DNA of 64,000 nucleotides from Aphis gossypii (GCF_020184175.1 NC_065530.1:49391260-49455259); one strand, 5' to 3'. Positions 1 through 13,228 are shown, counted from the stretch's first letter. Notes: generated by a model not told the origin, from the letters alone. A program made the numbers and translations.

Positions 1-216
1 TTTCAAATTAGTGTTGGATAGGCTAGGTATTGACATACCTAGAGTTTCTAATGTTTGATTACATCTATAGCTACTGTACGGCTTAATAATTCAATTGTAT
101 TATATTTAAGATTTTTTTGTCTGATAATTCCAATGAAGTTTCTTATAATTTATTAAAATTGCTTAGATATATTTTTATAAAATATATTTAATATTACCAC
201 TATTAATAGATAAAAG

Positions 217-1421
217 ATCAACATTTTTGAACCCATGTGGTACTGGCTTTTGGGGTCCAAATGCCGAAGAATTTGAACGTAAGTTTGGTCCAAAATACAC
301 TAAAGGCGAGGGTACACAATGGCTAAGAAATTTATATTTCTTGTATCTCCTTGAACTGAGAGCATTACAAAAAGCTGCACCTTTACTCAAACAAGTAGAG
401 TATTATACAGGAAATGATAAAGAAGATGAAACTACTCGACTTGCTGTCCATAATTTCTTAGGAATTATCAAGTTAGATTTTTTCATTAGTTATTTTTTTC
501 TTGTTTAGTTTTTAAATAAAATTTGTGTTTTTTCTAGAAAATTCCCACAACAATTTAATGAGCATACCATGTTCTTGGGTGGACAACAGGCACAAAAGTT
601 AAAAGAAGAGTTTCGTCTTCATTTTCGTAATGTATCAACCATTATGGATTGTGTGGGATGTGATAAATGCAGACTTTGGGGAAAGTTGCAAATACAAGGA
701 TTAGGAACAGCGCTGAAAATATTATTTTCAAACAAAGCACGGACAAATGGATATAATGAATTATCTACTACTGTCAACAAGCACACATTACAATTAGAAC
801 GTAGTGAAATAGTTGCTCTCTTTAATGCGTTTGGAAGGTGAGAAACATCATCTTATATATTTATAAATGTATTGTTTGTACATTATACATAATAATATTC
901 TATATTAAAATATAGAATATTCACCTCTATAATTATATTTAGAGTTTGGATGTTGAAGATATTTGTTTTAATTAATTATTAAATAATTATAGTTAAGTAT
1001 GATTTAATGAAATGTGTTAAAATTTATTTGTACACTGAATTATATCTATATAATGGATCAGATTCTTGTTTTAGACACATGATCTAAGATTTAAGTAGTT
1101 TTACATCAACTATTTTGTCATTTCAAATATTAAGTATTTTTCCTTGTTATATAATTTAGAATTCTTTTAATTAGTTTTAAAGTTTAGATTTTAGTGATTT
1201 AAACAATTTGGAGAATATACTTTTCATTTGTAGTAATTCAGTGTATAATATGTAATTATAACGCTTTTTGGATTTTTTTTTTAAGCCATCATTAAATTAT
1301 ATAGAGCTAAAACATTTAAATTCTAGTAATTGCTTTCATTATATATTAATAATCATGATATTGTTTTAGGTTATCTACAAGTATATATGAAATAGAAAAA
1401 TTTCGGAAACTCCTGAGGTAA
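217..1421 (+). CDS. Ero1: ERO1, endoplasmic reticulum thiol oxidase (C-terminal part, 3 exons; 5' end outside window)
   Basis: ERO1 is the FAD-dependent ER oxidase that re-oxidises protein disulfide isomerase and passes electrons to oxygen. Exons read here: about 217-471, 538-837 and 1370-1421, each joined in frame with GT/AG borders, ending in TAA at 1419-1421. They give about 200 residues, roughly the second half of a usual 450-550-residue ERO1. Seen in the translation: RNLYFLYLLELRAL, then LHFRNVSTIMDCVGCDKC with the CxxCxxC active-site cysteines (codons at 650, 659 and 668), then GLGTALKILF of the FAD-binding helices, and a last exon encoding LSTSIYEIEKFRKLLR. The left border of the first exon is a guess (AG at 215-216), and upstream exons lie beyond the edge. 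Family identity is very secure. Any N-terminal signal peptide is not visible. Confidence 0.93.
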
Positions 1422-4400
1422 ACAAGTTGAAATTGTATAAGAAAAACATCACAACTCAATTTGATTTACTACAGGTGTATAATACATTGTTATCACTACA
1501 TTCCTTCCTCACTTCTCTTTTATAAATTTTAAATTACTATAAGTATGTGATCTGTTAATAATTTTATATTAAACCATCAAGTAGAAAAACATTTAACTGA
1601 ATTGATAGGTCAAAAAACTTGGTGGTATTTTAATTATTTTTAAATGTTTTTTTTCCTGGTTCACTGAGTTTAAATACTATCAGTCGTAAAAAATCTTTTT
1701 TAAAAGCTCTCTATATAAGAACGCATAACATGTTCTATTAATTAATTAAAGTAAACTAATGTTAGTTTTACAAATACTGTTTAGTTAAACTTGTCTATAG
1801 TCTAGTCCTTTTATAGTATTTGTTTTTTTTCAAATGTCTGTTTTTTGTTTTTATGTCTAAAATGGTAATTTTATGTCTGTAAAATTATTGTTATTTATAT
1901 TTTATACCAGGTTTTTATATTGTCTTATTTATTGTATTTATTTAATCTGAGATTTTAATTTACTAGTTAAATGAACTATAGTACATTCAATACTCGTGCA
2001 CAAATTATTTTTATATTTATATTAATGGTGCGAGGTCGTGTGTAATTTTTAACATAGGATATAACATTATGTTTGTCACTCTAAAAATAATTGTTAAAAC
2101 TACCAAGAGCTCAAAATGAGACTTTTACATAATTAATATATATTATATTTGACAAAATAGAATATGGTTTATGTAAAAATAGTGGTTACTGTGATATGGT
2201 ATGGAAGGTATGAACAAATTAATCATAATAATGTAGATTATGTCTAGATTTGTGTAAAATTTGTGTGTTGTTGATTTATGTACGTATGTATTATGTATCT
2301 ATGTATTTATTTATTTATTTATTTATTTTATTTTATTTTTTGTACAATTAAGTTGATAATTTATGTGCAAATATGTCAGATGGCTTACTGATAACTATTG
2401 TTATAAATCCTGTTAATTACTAAAATATTACTATTGTTTTAATAAAATATTCAAGTCTATAAGAAAGAAAAAACTATTTTAAATTTAACATAGTGTGAAA
2501 TTATCTATTCTTACATACCATTCTTTAATGTTAATTATTGTGTTTGCATATAAATTGCATTTGTAATGTTAGGAAAAATGCATGCAGATGATTGATGATC
2601 TGTAATTCATTATGCTGCACCATAATTTAACCCAAAGTACAATCAGTAAACAGAAGTATCAAGAAATTGTTTTAGAATTCAGTCTTAAATATTTTTTATT
2701 ATTTTTAATTTGTGTTATTCTTTGTGTTGTATAGTTGAAAAGTTTTCAAAATGTATCAAATGGCCTCTAAAATATGAATTAAGACAGTTAGGTTAGGTTT
2801 ACCAGTATTGTATGTATTCAAGTGTGCGTGTGCCTTGCTAATTTTATTGAGATTTATAGTTTCCAAGTATTAAGTATTTGATATGACATTATGACCACAA
2901 ACAAAAAGAAAGAATATCTATTATACAACAGAACATTTATTTATTTTTATTACTATAATCTGAATGGTTAAATCTATGAATAATAATATAACATAACATT
3001 TTTTTTAGGATAAAATTTTCCTTGATCAAATGGATGTATTTTCCATGAAATCGTGACCCAATTTTAATGCTTACGCGACCCAAAAATTGGTAGCGACCTA
3101 CCGGTTGAAGACCACTAGTATAGAACGTATAGGTATTTTTTGAAATACATTAATTTGATCGAGAACAATTTGGTTGTAAAAAAAATGTATTATAATTATT
3201 CACGAGGTTTACTAATTAGATTATATATATAAAAAAAAAATGTCTTATGCTTTACAGTTTACATAATAAAATAACACGTTATTTTTATTAGACTATTAAT
3301 TAAGTTGTAAGCTTCTGTATCCATGTTACTAAAGGAGTAAATAAACAATAAACTAATAATAGTAATCATAATATAGAAACGAAATGGTATAGATTCTGGT
3401 TTTTATTCCATTACACATAATATGTCAACTTTAGGGGGGTCAAACTCCCTTACCCCCTTCCATAAATCCGCCACTGCATCTGACTTAATTAAGCATAATT
3501 CCTCTAATTTTGAATTATTATTAGAGTTTATATTTTAAAGAATCAATAATGGTCATAAATATACCTACTTAACTTGATATAAATGGTTTAATTTACCACG
3601 ATGAGCATTGAGCAATAATTACTACCTAAGTTATTAATTTATTATTGTTATTCAAAATCGAAATATTATTATATTGCACTATTATTTAATTTATTATGGT
3701 GGTTTGTTAGTTAGTTTAAAAAAACGGTAGTATTAATCTTTAATGATTATTGTAGGTACTAAAAATAGACACTTGATCTCGGATCCTGTTTAAATCGTGA
3801 TTCTAGAAAGAATAATGCTCCAAATAACTAAAATTAAGGCCATATTTAGAATTTTAGCACCTCTATTTTAGGTGACTGGTGTAAGTTTGCCATTTCACTT
3901 AAACCAAGACAGAACACAGAACAGATATTCATGGGGAAAATGATAAAATCTTAGCACTTCTCCACGACCAACCACCAGTACATCCTAATATCCTATTTTA
4001 ATAGGTCCATACTGAAATAACTAAAATACCACACACAAAATAATATAAATTGGTCAGCACTTGATAATTTCTGCACAATACGTTAATAAAACAAACGATG
4101 TAAATGTAACAAATTGGAATAAGTAATCGACAAATATTTTATTTGGCGATAAAATAATAACAAAAATTGTTTTTATATTATGGAACTATACTACTATAGA
4201 AGATCGAAATGGATAAACAATATACGTAGACAAAATATACACAATAATCAATAATATTATTGAAATACTGTATTAGACATTATATTTTACTTTTACATAG
4301 TATTGAAAAAAATTGTTGCCCGAGATACTTAATAGTTTATTGTAACGCTTCATTCAAAATTGGTATTCGAGACTTAGTAGTTAGTAAGTATCTATTAAAG

Positions 4401-5487
4401 TATTAGTATTTAGTATACACTGTCCACTATGCAGTGTTAGACAAACAAAAGTATAAAAATAAATCTTTGTATTGTAACTTGTAAGGTTCAAAAGTATATA
4501 TTACAATCTTATCTATTTGTATTATTATTATTATTATTATTTTATGTTATATGTTATATCATTATAATGGAACATCTCCCGTCACGTTTTGAAAAATAAA
4601 TAATACACTATAATGTTAAGTTTATAATTATTTATTTACAGTATTTTAGGTATATAAACTACATACCTAATGTTTACCACATGTTTATACCTATGACTTA
4701 TGAGTTTGAATCTTTTCTACTTTTTATGAAAAAAATATCTTATTTTTATACTAATATAATATAGGTATATACTATATGAGAAATTGAGAAATATAATCAA
4801 TCACTAGTGGTTCAGCTGAACCATCCTCCATATGACCATATGGAAATACATAACGAATCACTCCTACGCAGACAAGTGAGGTGACTACAAATAATAATGA
4901 ACAGACTAAAAATTAGGCACACCAACCTCACACTCGAGTATTGAAGCACCGGTTGGCTGAATAAGGCGGTAAATCATTGAGTATTGACTATTGACGGTAT
5001 AATTTTCATATCTATGAAAACATTGAAAACTATCGTCCGTACTACGGTTGAAGAATTCAAGAACAGATTATAGAACCGTTAATAATTGACAGACGACAAG
5101 CTAATGAAAACTGTATGTCGCGTGTGTTATAGTAAAATGTAACTTTCAACAAGAAAAATACAAATACATGTAAAAAAAATGTATAAAAATGAATAAAATG
5201 CATCAAAAATACTAAAAAATGATCGTAAAGTATAAAATCTCCTAAAAATTCAAAATAAAAATTGTACTAATTAATTTTAATTTTAATTTTAATTATTCAA
5301 TTGTAAAAATGCTAAACTTCATGAATCAAATTTCTGTATCTATAGACGAGCCTTGAATGTGAGCATTAGAAGAAAAGATGCAAATGCATCAAGTTCCTGG
5401 CCCTATTTATGACAAAGGTAGGTTATTAAGTGACAATTTACTGTACCATAGTGAAAGTGGCTCTATTTTAGTAAAAAATTGTACTGA
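1422..5487. other. Non-coding stretch: ERO1 3' flank, microsatellites, repeat scraps
   Basis: No convincing reading frame was seen. An AATAAA at 2441-2446 could end the ERO1 mRNA, but this is unproven. An ATTT-type microsatellite lies at about 2307-2340 and an ATT run at about 4521-4545. At about 3045-3120 a stretch reading 'gtagcgacctaccggttgaa' and at about 3430-3480 one ending 'ataaatccgccactgc' look like ends of dispersed DNA-transposon repeats of a kind common in aphids. That identification is inferred from memory of such repeats. Confidence 0.5.
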
Positions 5488-5568
5488 GGTAGCGTGGCCG
5501 AGCGGTCTAAGGCGCTGGTTTTAGGCACCAGTCTCTCTGAGGCGTGGGTTCGAATCCCACCGCTGCCA
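5488..5568 (+). tRNA. tRNA-Leu(TAG): tRNA-Leu (anticodon TAG, reads CUA/CUN)
   Basis: An 81-nt cloverleaf with no intron. The acceptor stem GGTAGCG pairs with CGCTGCC (one G-T pair), followed by discriminator A. The anticodon arm is ctggt-ttTAGgc-accag, so the anticodon is TAG. A long variable arm of class II type is present, as expected for leucine tRNA. The A box 'tggccgagcgg' and B box 'ggttcgaatcc' are intact, and a TTTT pol III stop lies at 5581-5584. CCA is not encoded. It is nearly identical to the tRNA at 36976. Confidence 0.97.
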
Positions 5569-7398
5569 AAGGAATCGATATTTTATTTGTAAATTATAAT
5601 TTATACGTTTTGTAAAATGTTAATAACAGCAATAACTATTATTGTTTTTATTTCATTTCAAAAACTGTATACACAAAAAAAAAAACTAATCTAAAATTAC
5701 AAAACTTTTCAAAATTATAAAAATTATTACATAATGATTATAGCCTATAGGTATTACTGGTATAATAGGTTATAGGTACCTATACTTAACAGCTTTATAC
5801 GTAATCGCAATGAAAAAATAATTGTAACATTTTCCTTTAAACATATTATCCAAAATATCCATAGAAAATCTCTACATAAATAGTAATATAAGAAAAAAAA
5901 TCAATTTTTTTACATCACACGGTATAGGGTTAACGAGAGAGCGATACACACTGCATATTAATATCATGTATGTTTTTTTCAGGCAAAATAAAATTGTTAA
6001 GTATATAATTCAATAATATAGGGATTTAATGTTCACATGGTGAAATATCAAATATGTATTATTAATTTAAACATTTTTGAAAGCCTGGGGAAGCCATAGC
6101 CCTAGGTTCTCCCCTCATGGATCGCCTGATCCGACCCGTAGACAAGAAATTAATTTCTTAAATTATTTTTGTTTGATGAATTATTCGAAGTTTACATTAC
6201 CTAGTTTTCATTTTGTTGTTTGATAGTGCCAATTTTTCTTTACTTTCTTAATTCTTTGGTTGAATACGTGCATTAAGTTTTGATGCGGCTCCCTAAAAAA
6301 TGTGGACCTCCAAAAATATTAATAGGTGACCTCTATGTCCCTAGAATACGTTTTATAGAGGAATAAAAGGGATGTCTCTCACTAATGTATCGTATAGCTT
6401 TTTAAAAATATTATTGGTTCATACAGTTAATTGAAAAGCAGAAATGCCATTAAACCGTTTCCAATATAACATTTATACCAATGCCAGTTTATAACCGTAT
6501 AAAAATTTCGTTTGTCATGTATAAGTTCTGACTATAAAATAATATTTACATAGGTATCATCAAATTATACATTCAGAAATTCAGAATAATTGATTTTACT
6601 CGTTTATTTTTCATATTAAAGTGATTTGATCTATATTATATAAAATTTAAAGATAAGAATAATTACTATTACCTATTTTAAGGCCACGCCTATAGCTATT
6701 TTAAATTTTAAATTTTAAAGTAATTTAATGATTATTTTAATATTGTAGGTACCTTATTTCTTTAAACACCCACTTCACACTTGACCACGTCGTATAATAT
6801 ATTTGTATATAAGTACGAATAATTTGAATGCATTTTATACCTAATATATTATACAGAGATGTAATAATGATATAGGTATATTACAATATTATGAATAATA
6901 AATTTAAATGAAAATTGGACGTTTCTAGTTGGTTACCTATTTTTTATGGTTTTTATATACCTACACTATAATATATTATACAGTATAGGGAAAATATTAT
7001 TATTATATATACGTCCGATGTAATATGTTTAGATAAATATGAACTTTGTGCACTTGCATGACGCAACTGCGACAGCAACGGTCGAATGGATAAAGCTATC
7101 ACTAAATACCTACTGTTTAGTAACTACACGCCATATCATTTAGCGATGGTACTTAGCACAATATAATTATATTAATTGAATGTATACAGCGTGATATAAT
7201 CTATAGACGAGCACAAACATCACAATATTATCTACTTTACATATGAAAACGTATACACTCATAAAGCCGCATTCGTAAAGGTACGTGTGTAATATAAATA
7301 ATAATTAACACTACAAATTACAATAATATAATATTAATATCGGGTACGACCACGAATTTAAAGTTGATTATATTTTTTTTCCTAGCGTCGCAGCCATC
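5569..7398. other. Non-coding stretch
   Basis: AT-rich sequence without a supportable gene. At about 6080-6135 a GC-richer segment ('ccctaggttctcccctcatg') resembles the edge of a dispersed repeat. At about 7045-7100 and 7255-7295 there are CpG-containing patches upstream of the micro-ORF at 7399. Confidence 0.4.
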
Positions 7399-7509
7399 AT
7401 GCAGTGTTCAAAAACCATTAGATGGTGTTTCGTGTTTATAGCTGCTCTGTTCATTCTAACATTTGTGATTTGTTTAAAATATTCCGATCATTTTGAATTC
7501 ACCCTTTAA
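7399..7509 (+). CDS. Possible 36-residue membrane micro-ORF or signal-anchor first exon (hypothetical)
   Basis: Starts ATG at 7399 in a reasonable context (ccatcATGc) and stops TAA at 7507-7509. The product opens MQCSKTIRW, continues with a hydrophobic segment of about 18-20 residues (CFVFIAALFILTFVICL) and ends KYSDHFEFTL. A short basic head, one membrane segment and a polar tail is the shape of a type II signal anchor or a small membrane peptide. I do not recognise a family and see no clear partner exon downstream, so it may equally be chance. The sequence before it has some CpG and an 'ag' after a T-rich run at 7371-7385 that could be a splice acceptor. Confidence 0.22.
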   Translation: MQCSKTIRWCFVFIAALFILTFVICLKYSDHFEFTL

Positions 7510-10180
7510 CCCGTTTTAATGTCGAAAGCTATAGAGTACAATTTTGACGGATAATCCAAAATATTCTTCTCGAAGTTATAGATATTATAATTTATAACTG
7601 CGTCCAGTATAATTACGAGTAAATAACAATTATTATACTGAACAATGTCTGAAGAATGTACCCACCATATATCATATTATGTAAACGGATTGATGATGGA
7701 AATTTCATTTTAAGCATAACATGTTCACGCATGATCACGGAGAACGGTAAATTATATTTAATTTATTACAAATTTACAATACAGCTAATAAAAATATATA
7801 CGTAGGTACCTACCTATATATTATATTATAATATGATGGTACCTCGCACATCGTTTAGTTAATATGGTTGTATAGTTCAGGAAATATAAATATATTTTTT
7901 AAACAATTAATATAAATTGAAAAACTATCGAGTTAGAGTATTCTAAAATAAAATTTTTTTTTCTCCATAATTATTATTTGTATTATTTGTATGTAACGAA
8001 ATCCGTCATTTAAATTGTAGATACCGTTAAAAAAAATAATATATCGACCTATAACGTCTATACTAACTATTATATTAAAGATATAGTCCGCTATATTTTG
8101 TCTATAAACTATTATAACCAGCTTTATGTTGACCGCCTCAGATCTTCTATGTTCTGATATTTGAAAATGCATTTTCTCGTGTATACGAACGTGAAGCGAG
8201 TGCAATATTTTGTGATTGTATACTTATAAGTTATAAACAATATTATTATTATACATACAAATATACTTATATTATGTAAATAATATTATTTGTTAATGTA
8301 GAAAAAAAACTATGGTGCGCAGTCAGTAAATTATAAATTATAATGTACACATCACCATCGTACGGTAGTCTGGTAGTCATCAACTGCGACCAAATTGAAA
8401 AACTGCGGGAACCAATGCCGTATTTTTGATATATTATTATACTATGACTAGACTACTAGAGTAATATATAAGCCACGAAAAGGAAATAATTATTTTAGTC
8501 AGTGATATAAATATAGTGCCTTATTATGATATAGGTAGACACATTTTGCGGTATCGTCGATGATGTTACCTACCTATATATACTTGCGGCGCAGAGTGGA
8601 ACATGGATCCGCCGTATCCACAACATATTATTATATGTATCGCTAAATTTAATCACAATTGCCGAACAACAATAAATTATATTTATAATCAATGAAAGTG
8701 TACCAAAAACGATCATAATTACAATCGGGAACGGATATATCAGGGTTTTAAGTGTTTTAGCCTTCATTATTTTAATAAATATTTATATTATAATTAATAA
8801 TTATTAACCTATTCTTTGAACATTAAAATTTAAAATACTATGTACCTAGATACTTCTGATTATACGAATAAATTATATTAGGTACATTTTCGATTGATCT
8901 TAATAAATCAAATTCGGAGGTATACTAAACTTTAAATATATTATTATATATTATACATAATAATATGTAAACCAAAAAATGTTAGCGATTATTATTTTTT
9001 ACTCTCTATAAGCTACCTATATTTAATATTACATAGGTATTTTAATGCTTGTAAATACATTTTAATTTCATATTTTATATTTGTTGCTAATTATTATTAT
9101 TTTGTTACCTTTTTCAAAATATGTACTTATACATAGATTATAGGTATTGGCAAGTTATTGACATCACACTAATACACGGTATATACTTTTATGTTACAAT
9201 ATAGCAAATTTTCACGTTTAGCAGAAACAATTTTATCAATTACAAATTTCAAATACCTTATCAAACCATCAAACCCAACCACATGATTGAAATACTTAAA
9301 ATTAGGTATATCAATGACAATCGTCTATAGTCTTCGCAAAATCAAGCTATTATACCAATCGCTAGAGTGATTTAAATTTTAAATGTAAAATTTACACGTT
9401 TTGTTTATAAAGAAATATAGAATTCAATTCGTGGTGCTGCAGGGTAGGGGTTCAAGTTACCCCTTCTCACACACCACCATCGCTACGCCCATGATGACAT
9501 TTTCAGCATTTTCTCAAGAATATAATATAGAATTATAAAAGTCCCCTATAAAAGTAATAAATAGTTTAATTTTAAATAAATTATTAATTTATTATTAAAG
9601 TATATTTTCATTAATTTAAACAGAAAAGAACAAAGTCTGTTCCTATCTCTAAAAAAATTTTGTTTTAACTACAATAACAACTGTAGCTGAAAATGAGGAG
9701 CCTGATAATGAGACAAATTTAATTGTTTACTGGAGTTTGTAGAGTATACATGCTTATTATCCGATAATAGAACGAGATGATAAATAATACGAAGACAAGA
9801 TTTTCTCCGGAAAGTTTACAGACTTACAGTTGGTAATTGCTATTGACCACTTTTTAAAATCTGGACTATGAAAAAAGTTTATTTTTTATTCAACAATACC
9901 TATACGATTTTTAAAATGTAAATAAATTACCTAATCAATTTTAGTAAAAAAACTTATGTAGGTAGGTAGGTAGGTAGGTACCTACTTAAAGTTTTAAATG
10001 TAGGATTTATTGAATTTTGATTTGAATTCCGTTAAAGCTGATAGTTGAAAGTTGTACTTAACTTGATAATAATGAACAGGAACTCAAATATTATTCAATA
10101 AATTTATTCAAAAATGAAAAAACACATTACAGTGTCAAATTTTCTTAATTTATATAAACTAAAAACTTTTAAATTTAGCT
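7510..10180. other. Non-coding stretch with repeat scraps
   Basis: No gene seen. A reading frame on the minus strand at 8570-8767 is hydrophobic but matches nothing I know. Sequence at about 9435-9495 ending 'catcgctacgcccatga' looks like the end of a dispersed repeat. A tetranucleotide AGGT run lies at about 9959-9983. Confidence 0.4.
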
Positions 10181-10262
10181 CTGACCAAACTATTTTCTTC
10201 AGCATCATGTGAGAGGACACTTTTGACTATGAGACGTGCAATTCATATATACGGTCAACTAT
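10181..10262 (+). pseudogene. hAT-family transposase C-terminal scrap (decayed)
   Basis: Translates as LTKLFSSASCERTLLTMRRA followed by IHIYGQLSHN. The SASCERxxxxMRR pattern is the dimerisation-region signature of hAT transposases (usually SCERSFSxLKxIKxxLR). No open frame extends to either side; sequence back to about 9630 has short in-frame peptides that may be more of the same relic. It is non-functional. Confidence 0.6.
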
Positions 10263-11423
10263 CACACAATACCGTTTTTTGTCCTTAGAAATATTAAATA
10301 TCGAAAGAGATATATTTTTAATAATATCATAAAAATATACTTAAAAACTAATAGACGTTTATTTTCATCTAGATTCTAGTATTTTATAATTATTATGCCT
10401 TAAAATAAAAGATTTCTTGCTCATAATTAAATAAGTAGGTACCTAATAATTAATATAGATAGGTATTGATATTCACAGACATAATAAAAATAATGCATTT
10501 CTAAACTAAATAAATTGTACTTCTAAATTTAAATTATAGTAATTATACAATACATTTTTAAATTCGTAATAATTTAGTAATTAGCCTATTTAAATTTCAA
10601 TGTAATTTTGTCTTTTTCATTGTCTCTTATTTAATTTGTTGATTGTTATTCTAAGGCCTAGAGTCTAAACGATGTGATTGTATAACCATAAATTACGATA
10701 AGCTATATTATCCTAAAATTTAATTTTTTTTTTATAAGTACAATGATGAAAATAACACATTACCTAATACTGGTAAGTGCCAAGTGGTAATACAATTGGC
10801 CCAATGGGCAACGGGCAATGGTCATTAAAAATATTTATATAATATATTTATTATTCATAATATTTTAATATTGCAGCGGTATAATCAGTATTATACTATA
10901 ATTATAGTTGTACCTACTGTAGTTGTGATTGTACTCTCAGTGGAGAATCTGTTGTCCATATTATGTGTTTTCTTTGTGTACACTGTACCAAACAGTGTGA
11001 CCTTGACGGGTTAGCCAGCGTTTTATCAATTTTTTTTTTATTGATATTTCCGATTGACGAAATTTCGTCGACGTCATTTTGTATGGTATAGGAATATACG
11101 ATATACCTAGTATTATAATATTACTATCGTAGTGTACACCTTATTGTGTCTTACTTTAGTGTCTTTCACAACAACTCGACGTTTTGTTTAACTTTTTCTG
11201 CTTTCGTCTAAATAAAAACACAGCTTCGCGACGCTGACGTGTGGAACGATAATAATAGTTATTTTTAATTATTTACAATAATTTATTAGCGTGGCAATAG
11301 TTTTTTGTTATTCGTTAAACATTTTTGATTTCGCGTTCTTGGTTTGTCCAAGCGTATCTGATTAGAGATTCAACCGGCCACGGCGTCCGGTTAGGACACA
11401 CAGCGTGTTATTAACAAATTACG
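10263..11423. promoter_or_regulatory. Upstream flank, promoter and 5' UTR of Gdi (borders unknown)
   Basis: AT-rich to about 11020, then richer in CpG from about 11050 to 11400 (for example 'cgacgtcattt' and 'cttcgcgacgctgacg'), as expected for a broadly expressed gene start. No clear TATA box at a fixed distance was chosen. The 5' UTR may contain an intron that cannot be placed by eye. Confidence 0.45.
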
Positions 11424-12749
11424 ATGGATGAAGAATACGACTGTATCGTGTTGGGCACCGGTCTCAAGGAGTGCATCCTATCTGGAATGCTGTCAGTTTC
11501 AGGTAAAAAAGTGTTGCACGTCGACCGCAATAAGTACTATGGTGGTGAGTCGGCGTCGATCACGCCGCTGCAGGAGCTGTTCCAGAAGTTTGGCTTGAAA
11601 GAACCCGATGAAAAAGAGCACGGGCGCGGCCGTGACTGGAATGTCGACCTGGTGCCGAAGTTCCTCATGGCTAATGGTTTACTGGTCAAGCTGCTTATAC
11701 ATACAGGCGTTACGCGCTACTTGGAGTTCAAGTCGGTCGAGGGCAGCTACGTGTACAAGGGTGGAAAAATCTACAAGGTACCTGTTGACCAAAAGGAAGC
11801 ACTGTCGTCGGATCTGATGGGAATATTCGAGAAGAGGCGATTCAGAAATTTCCTGATATTTGTGCAAGACTTCCAGGAGAACGACCCCAAAACATGGAAG
11901 GATGTCGACCCACAGCGTATGTCTGCACAACAGTTGTATACCAAATTTGGTTTGGACAAGAACACTCAGGACTTTACTGGTCATGCTCTAGCTCTCTATT
12001 TGAATGATGACTACATTAATGAACCTGCTGCCAATTTGATCAGACGTATTAAGTTGTACAGCGATTCTCTTGCACGTTATGGAAAAAGTCCGTATTTGTA
12101 TCCTTTGTACGGACTTGGAGAACTACCTCAAGGTTTTGCTCGTCTCAGTGCTATTTATGGTGGTACTTACATGTTGAATACTCCTGTTGATGAAATTGTT
12201 TTTGAAGGATCGAGTGTTGTTGGCATTAAAAGTGGTGGTGTTGTCGCTAAATGTAAACAAGTTTTCTGTGACCCATCCTATGTAAAAGAAAGAGTGAAAA
12301 AAACTGGTCAAGTTATCCGTTGCATATGCTTATTGAATCATCCTATACCAAACACCCGTGACGCACTTTCTACTCAGATCATAATTCCACAGAATCAGGT
12401 TAATCGTAAATCAGACATTTACGTTTCATTAGTAAGTAACACTCATCAAGTGTCTGCACAAGGATGGTTTATTGCTATGGTTTCTTCCAAAGTAGAAACT
12501 GGTAACCCAGAATTGGAGATCAAACCTGGTTTGGATTTGTTGGGACCCATCAAACAGAAATTTGTATCCATTTCTGATTATTATGAACCTATTGATGATG
12601 GAAAAGATAGCAAAGTATTTATTTCAAAGTCATATGATGCTACATCGCATTTTGAAACAACGTGCTTGGATGTTTTGGATATTTACAAACGAGCCACTGG
12701 AGAAGAGTTTGATTTTTCTAAAATTAAATTAGAAAGCGAAGATGCCTAA
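11424..12749 (+). CDS. Gdi: Rab GDP-dissociation inhibitor (RabGDI), complete, single coding exon
   Basis: RabGDI removes prenylated, GDP-bound Rab GTPases from membranes and keeps them soluble in the cytosol for recycling in vesicle traffic. The 441-residue product has the usual family length (about 440-450). Seen: N-terminal MDEEYDCIVLGTGLKECILS with the dinucleotide-fold-like LGTG loop and the conserved VLHVDRNKYYGGESASI (Rab-binding platform, region 1), GRGRDWNVDLVPKFLMANG, the middle YLNDDYINEPA...SPYLYPLYGLGELPQG (regions 2/3A), and the C-terminal SDYYEPIDDG...ISKSYDATSHFETTC. The ATG at 11424 fits the family start exactly. The frame is uninterrupted by introns, unlike vertebrate GDI genes. 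The first 560 bases are clearly richer in G/C at third codon positions than the rest. A polyadenylation signal AATAAA lies at 13229-13234. Confidence 0.98.
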   Translation: MDEEYDCIVLGTGLKECILSGMLSVSGKKVLHVDRNKYYGGESASITPLQELFQKFGLKEPDEKEHGRGRDWNVDLVPKFLMANGLLVKLLIHTGVTRYLEFKSVEGSYVYKGGKIYKVPVDQKEALSSDLMGIFEKRRFRNFLIFVQDFQENDPKTWKDVDPQRMSAQQLYTKFGLDKNTQDFTGHALALYLNDDYINEPAANLIRRIKLYSDSLARYGKSPYLYPLYGLGELPQGFARLSAIYGGTYMLNTPVDEIVFEGSSVVGIKSGGVVAKCKQVFCDPSYVKERVKKTGQVIRCICLLNHPIPNTRDALSTQIIIPQNQVNRKSDIYVSLVSNTHQVSAQGWFIAMVSSKVETGNPELEIKPGLDLLGPIKQKFVSISDYYEPIDDGKDSKVFISKSYDATSHFETTCLDVLDIYKRATGEEFDFSKIKLESEDA

Positions 12750-13228
12750 TTTACTAAAATGCATTTTCATCATATATTATTATATTATATCTCAATGAGA
12801 AATTGTTTCTATTTCATATTATCTCGTAATCAGTTTATTGCCAAATATTGTTCTAAATTTTTTTTGAGAATTGAAAATATCATTGCAGTCAAATTATGAA
12901 ATTATTCCCTATGGGTCAATGAAATAGGTACCTAAAGTTAAGAATATTATGGTAGAAATATCTTATTAATTTAAAACAAAGTTATTGTCAACAACCCTTT
13001 AGATAATCATAAAATATATAAATATTTAACATATATGAATATTATACAACTTTTTGTAATTTTTATTTTGTTTCTATTATTTCATCCTTTTTGTAAAAAA
13101 ATATTTATCATAAGTTTTACCTGTTTTTTTTTTTTGTCATTTTTACATTATTGGCGTTATCACGTAATTATGTTAATGGGCGATTTTCTTTATGTATGAA
13201 AAATTTCGTGATGTCAATATACAATTTT

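Noticed and set aside
2300..2345. ATTT tandem run, and other short A/T-rich runs as a possible origin or CRISPR-like array
   Set aside because: Ordinary microsatellites; no spaced repeats with unique spacers anywhere in the window.
8570..8767. Hydrophobic minus-strand frame of 65 codons
   Set aside because: AT-rich sequence readily gives Ile/Tyr-rich frames; no motif, splice context or partner supports it.
11608..12311. Several 60-100-codon frames on both strands inside Gdi (e.g. 11608-11817 +, 11679-11984 -, 12123-12311 -)
   Set aside because: Shadows of the Gdi coding exon in other frames, with no family likeness.
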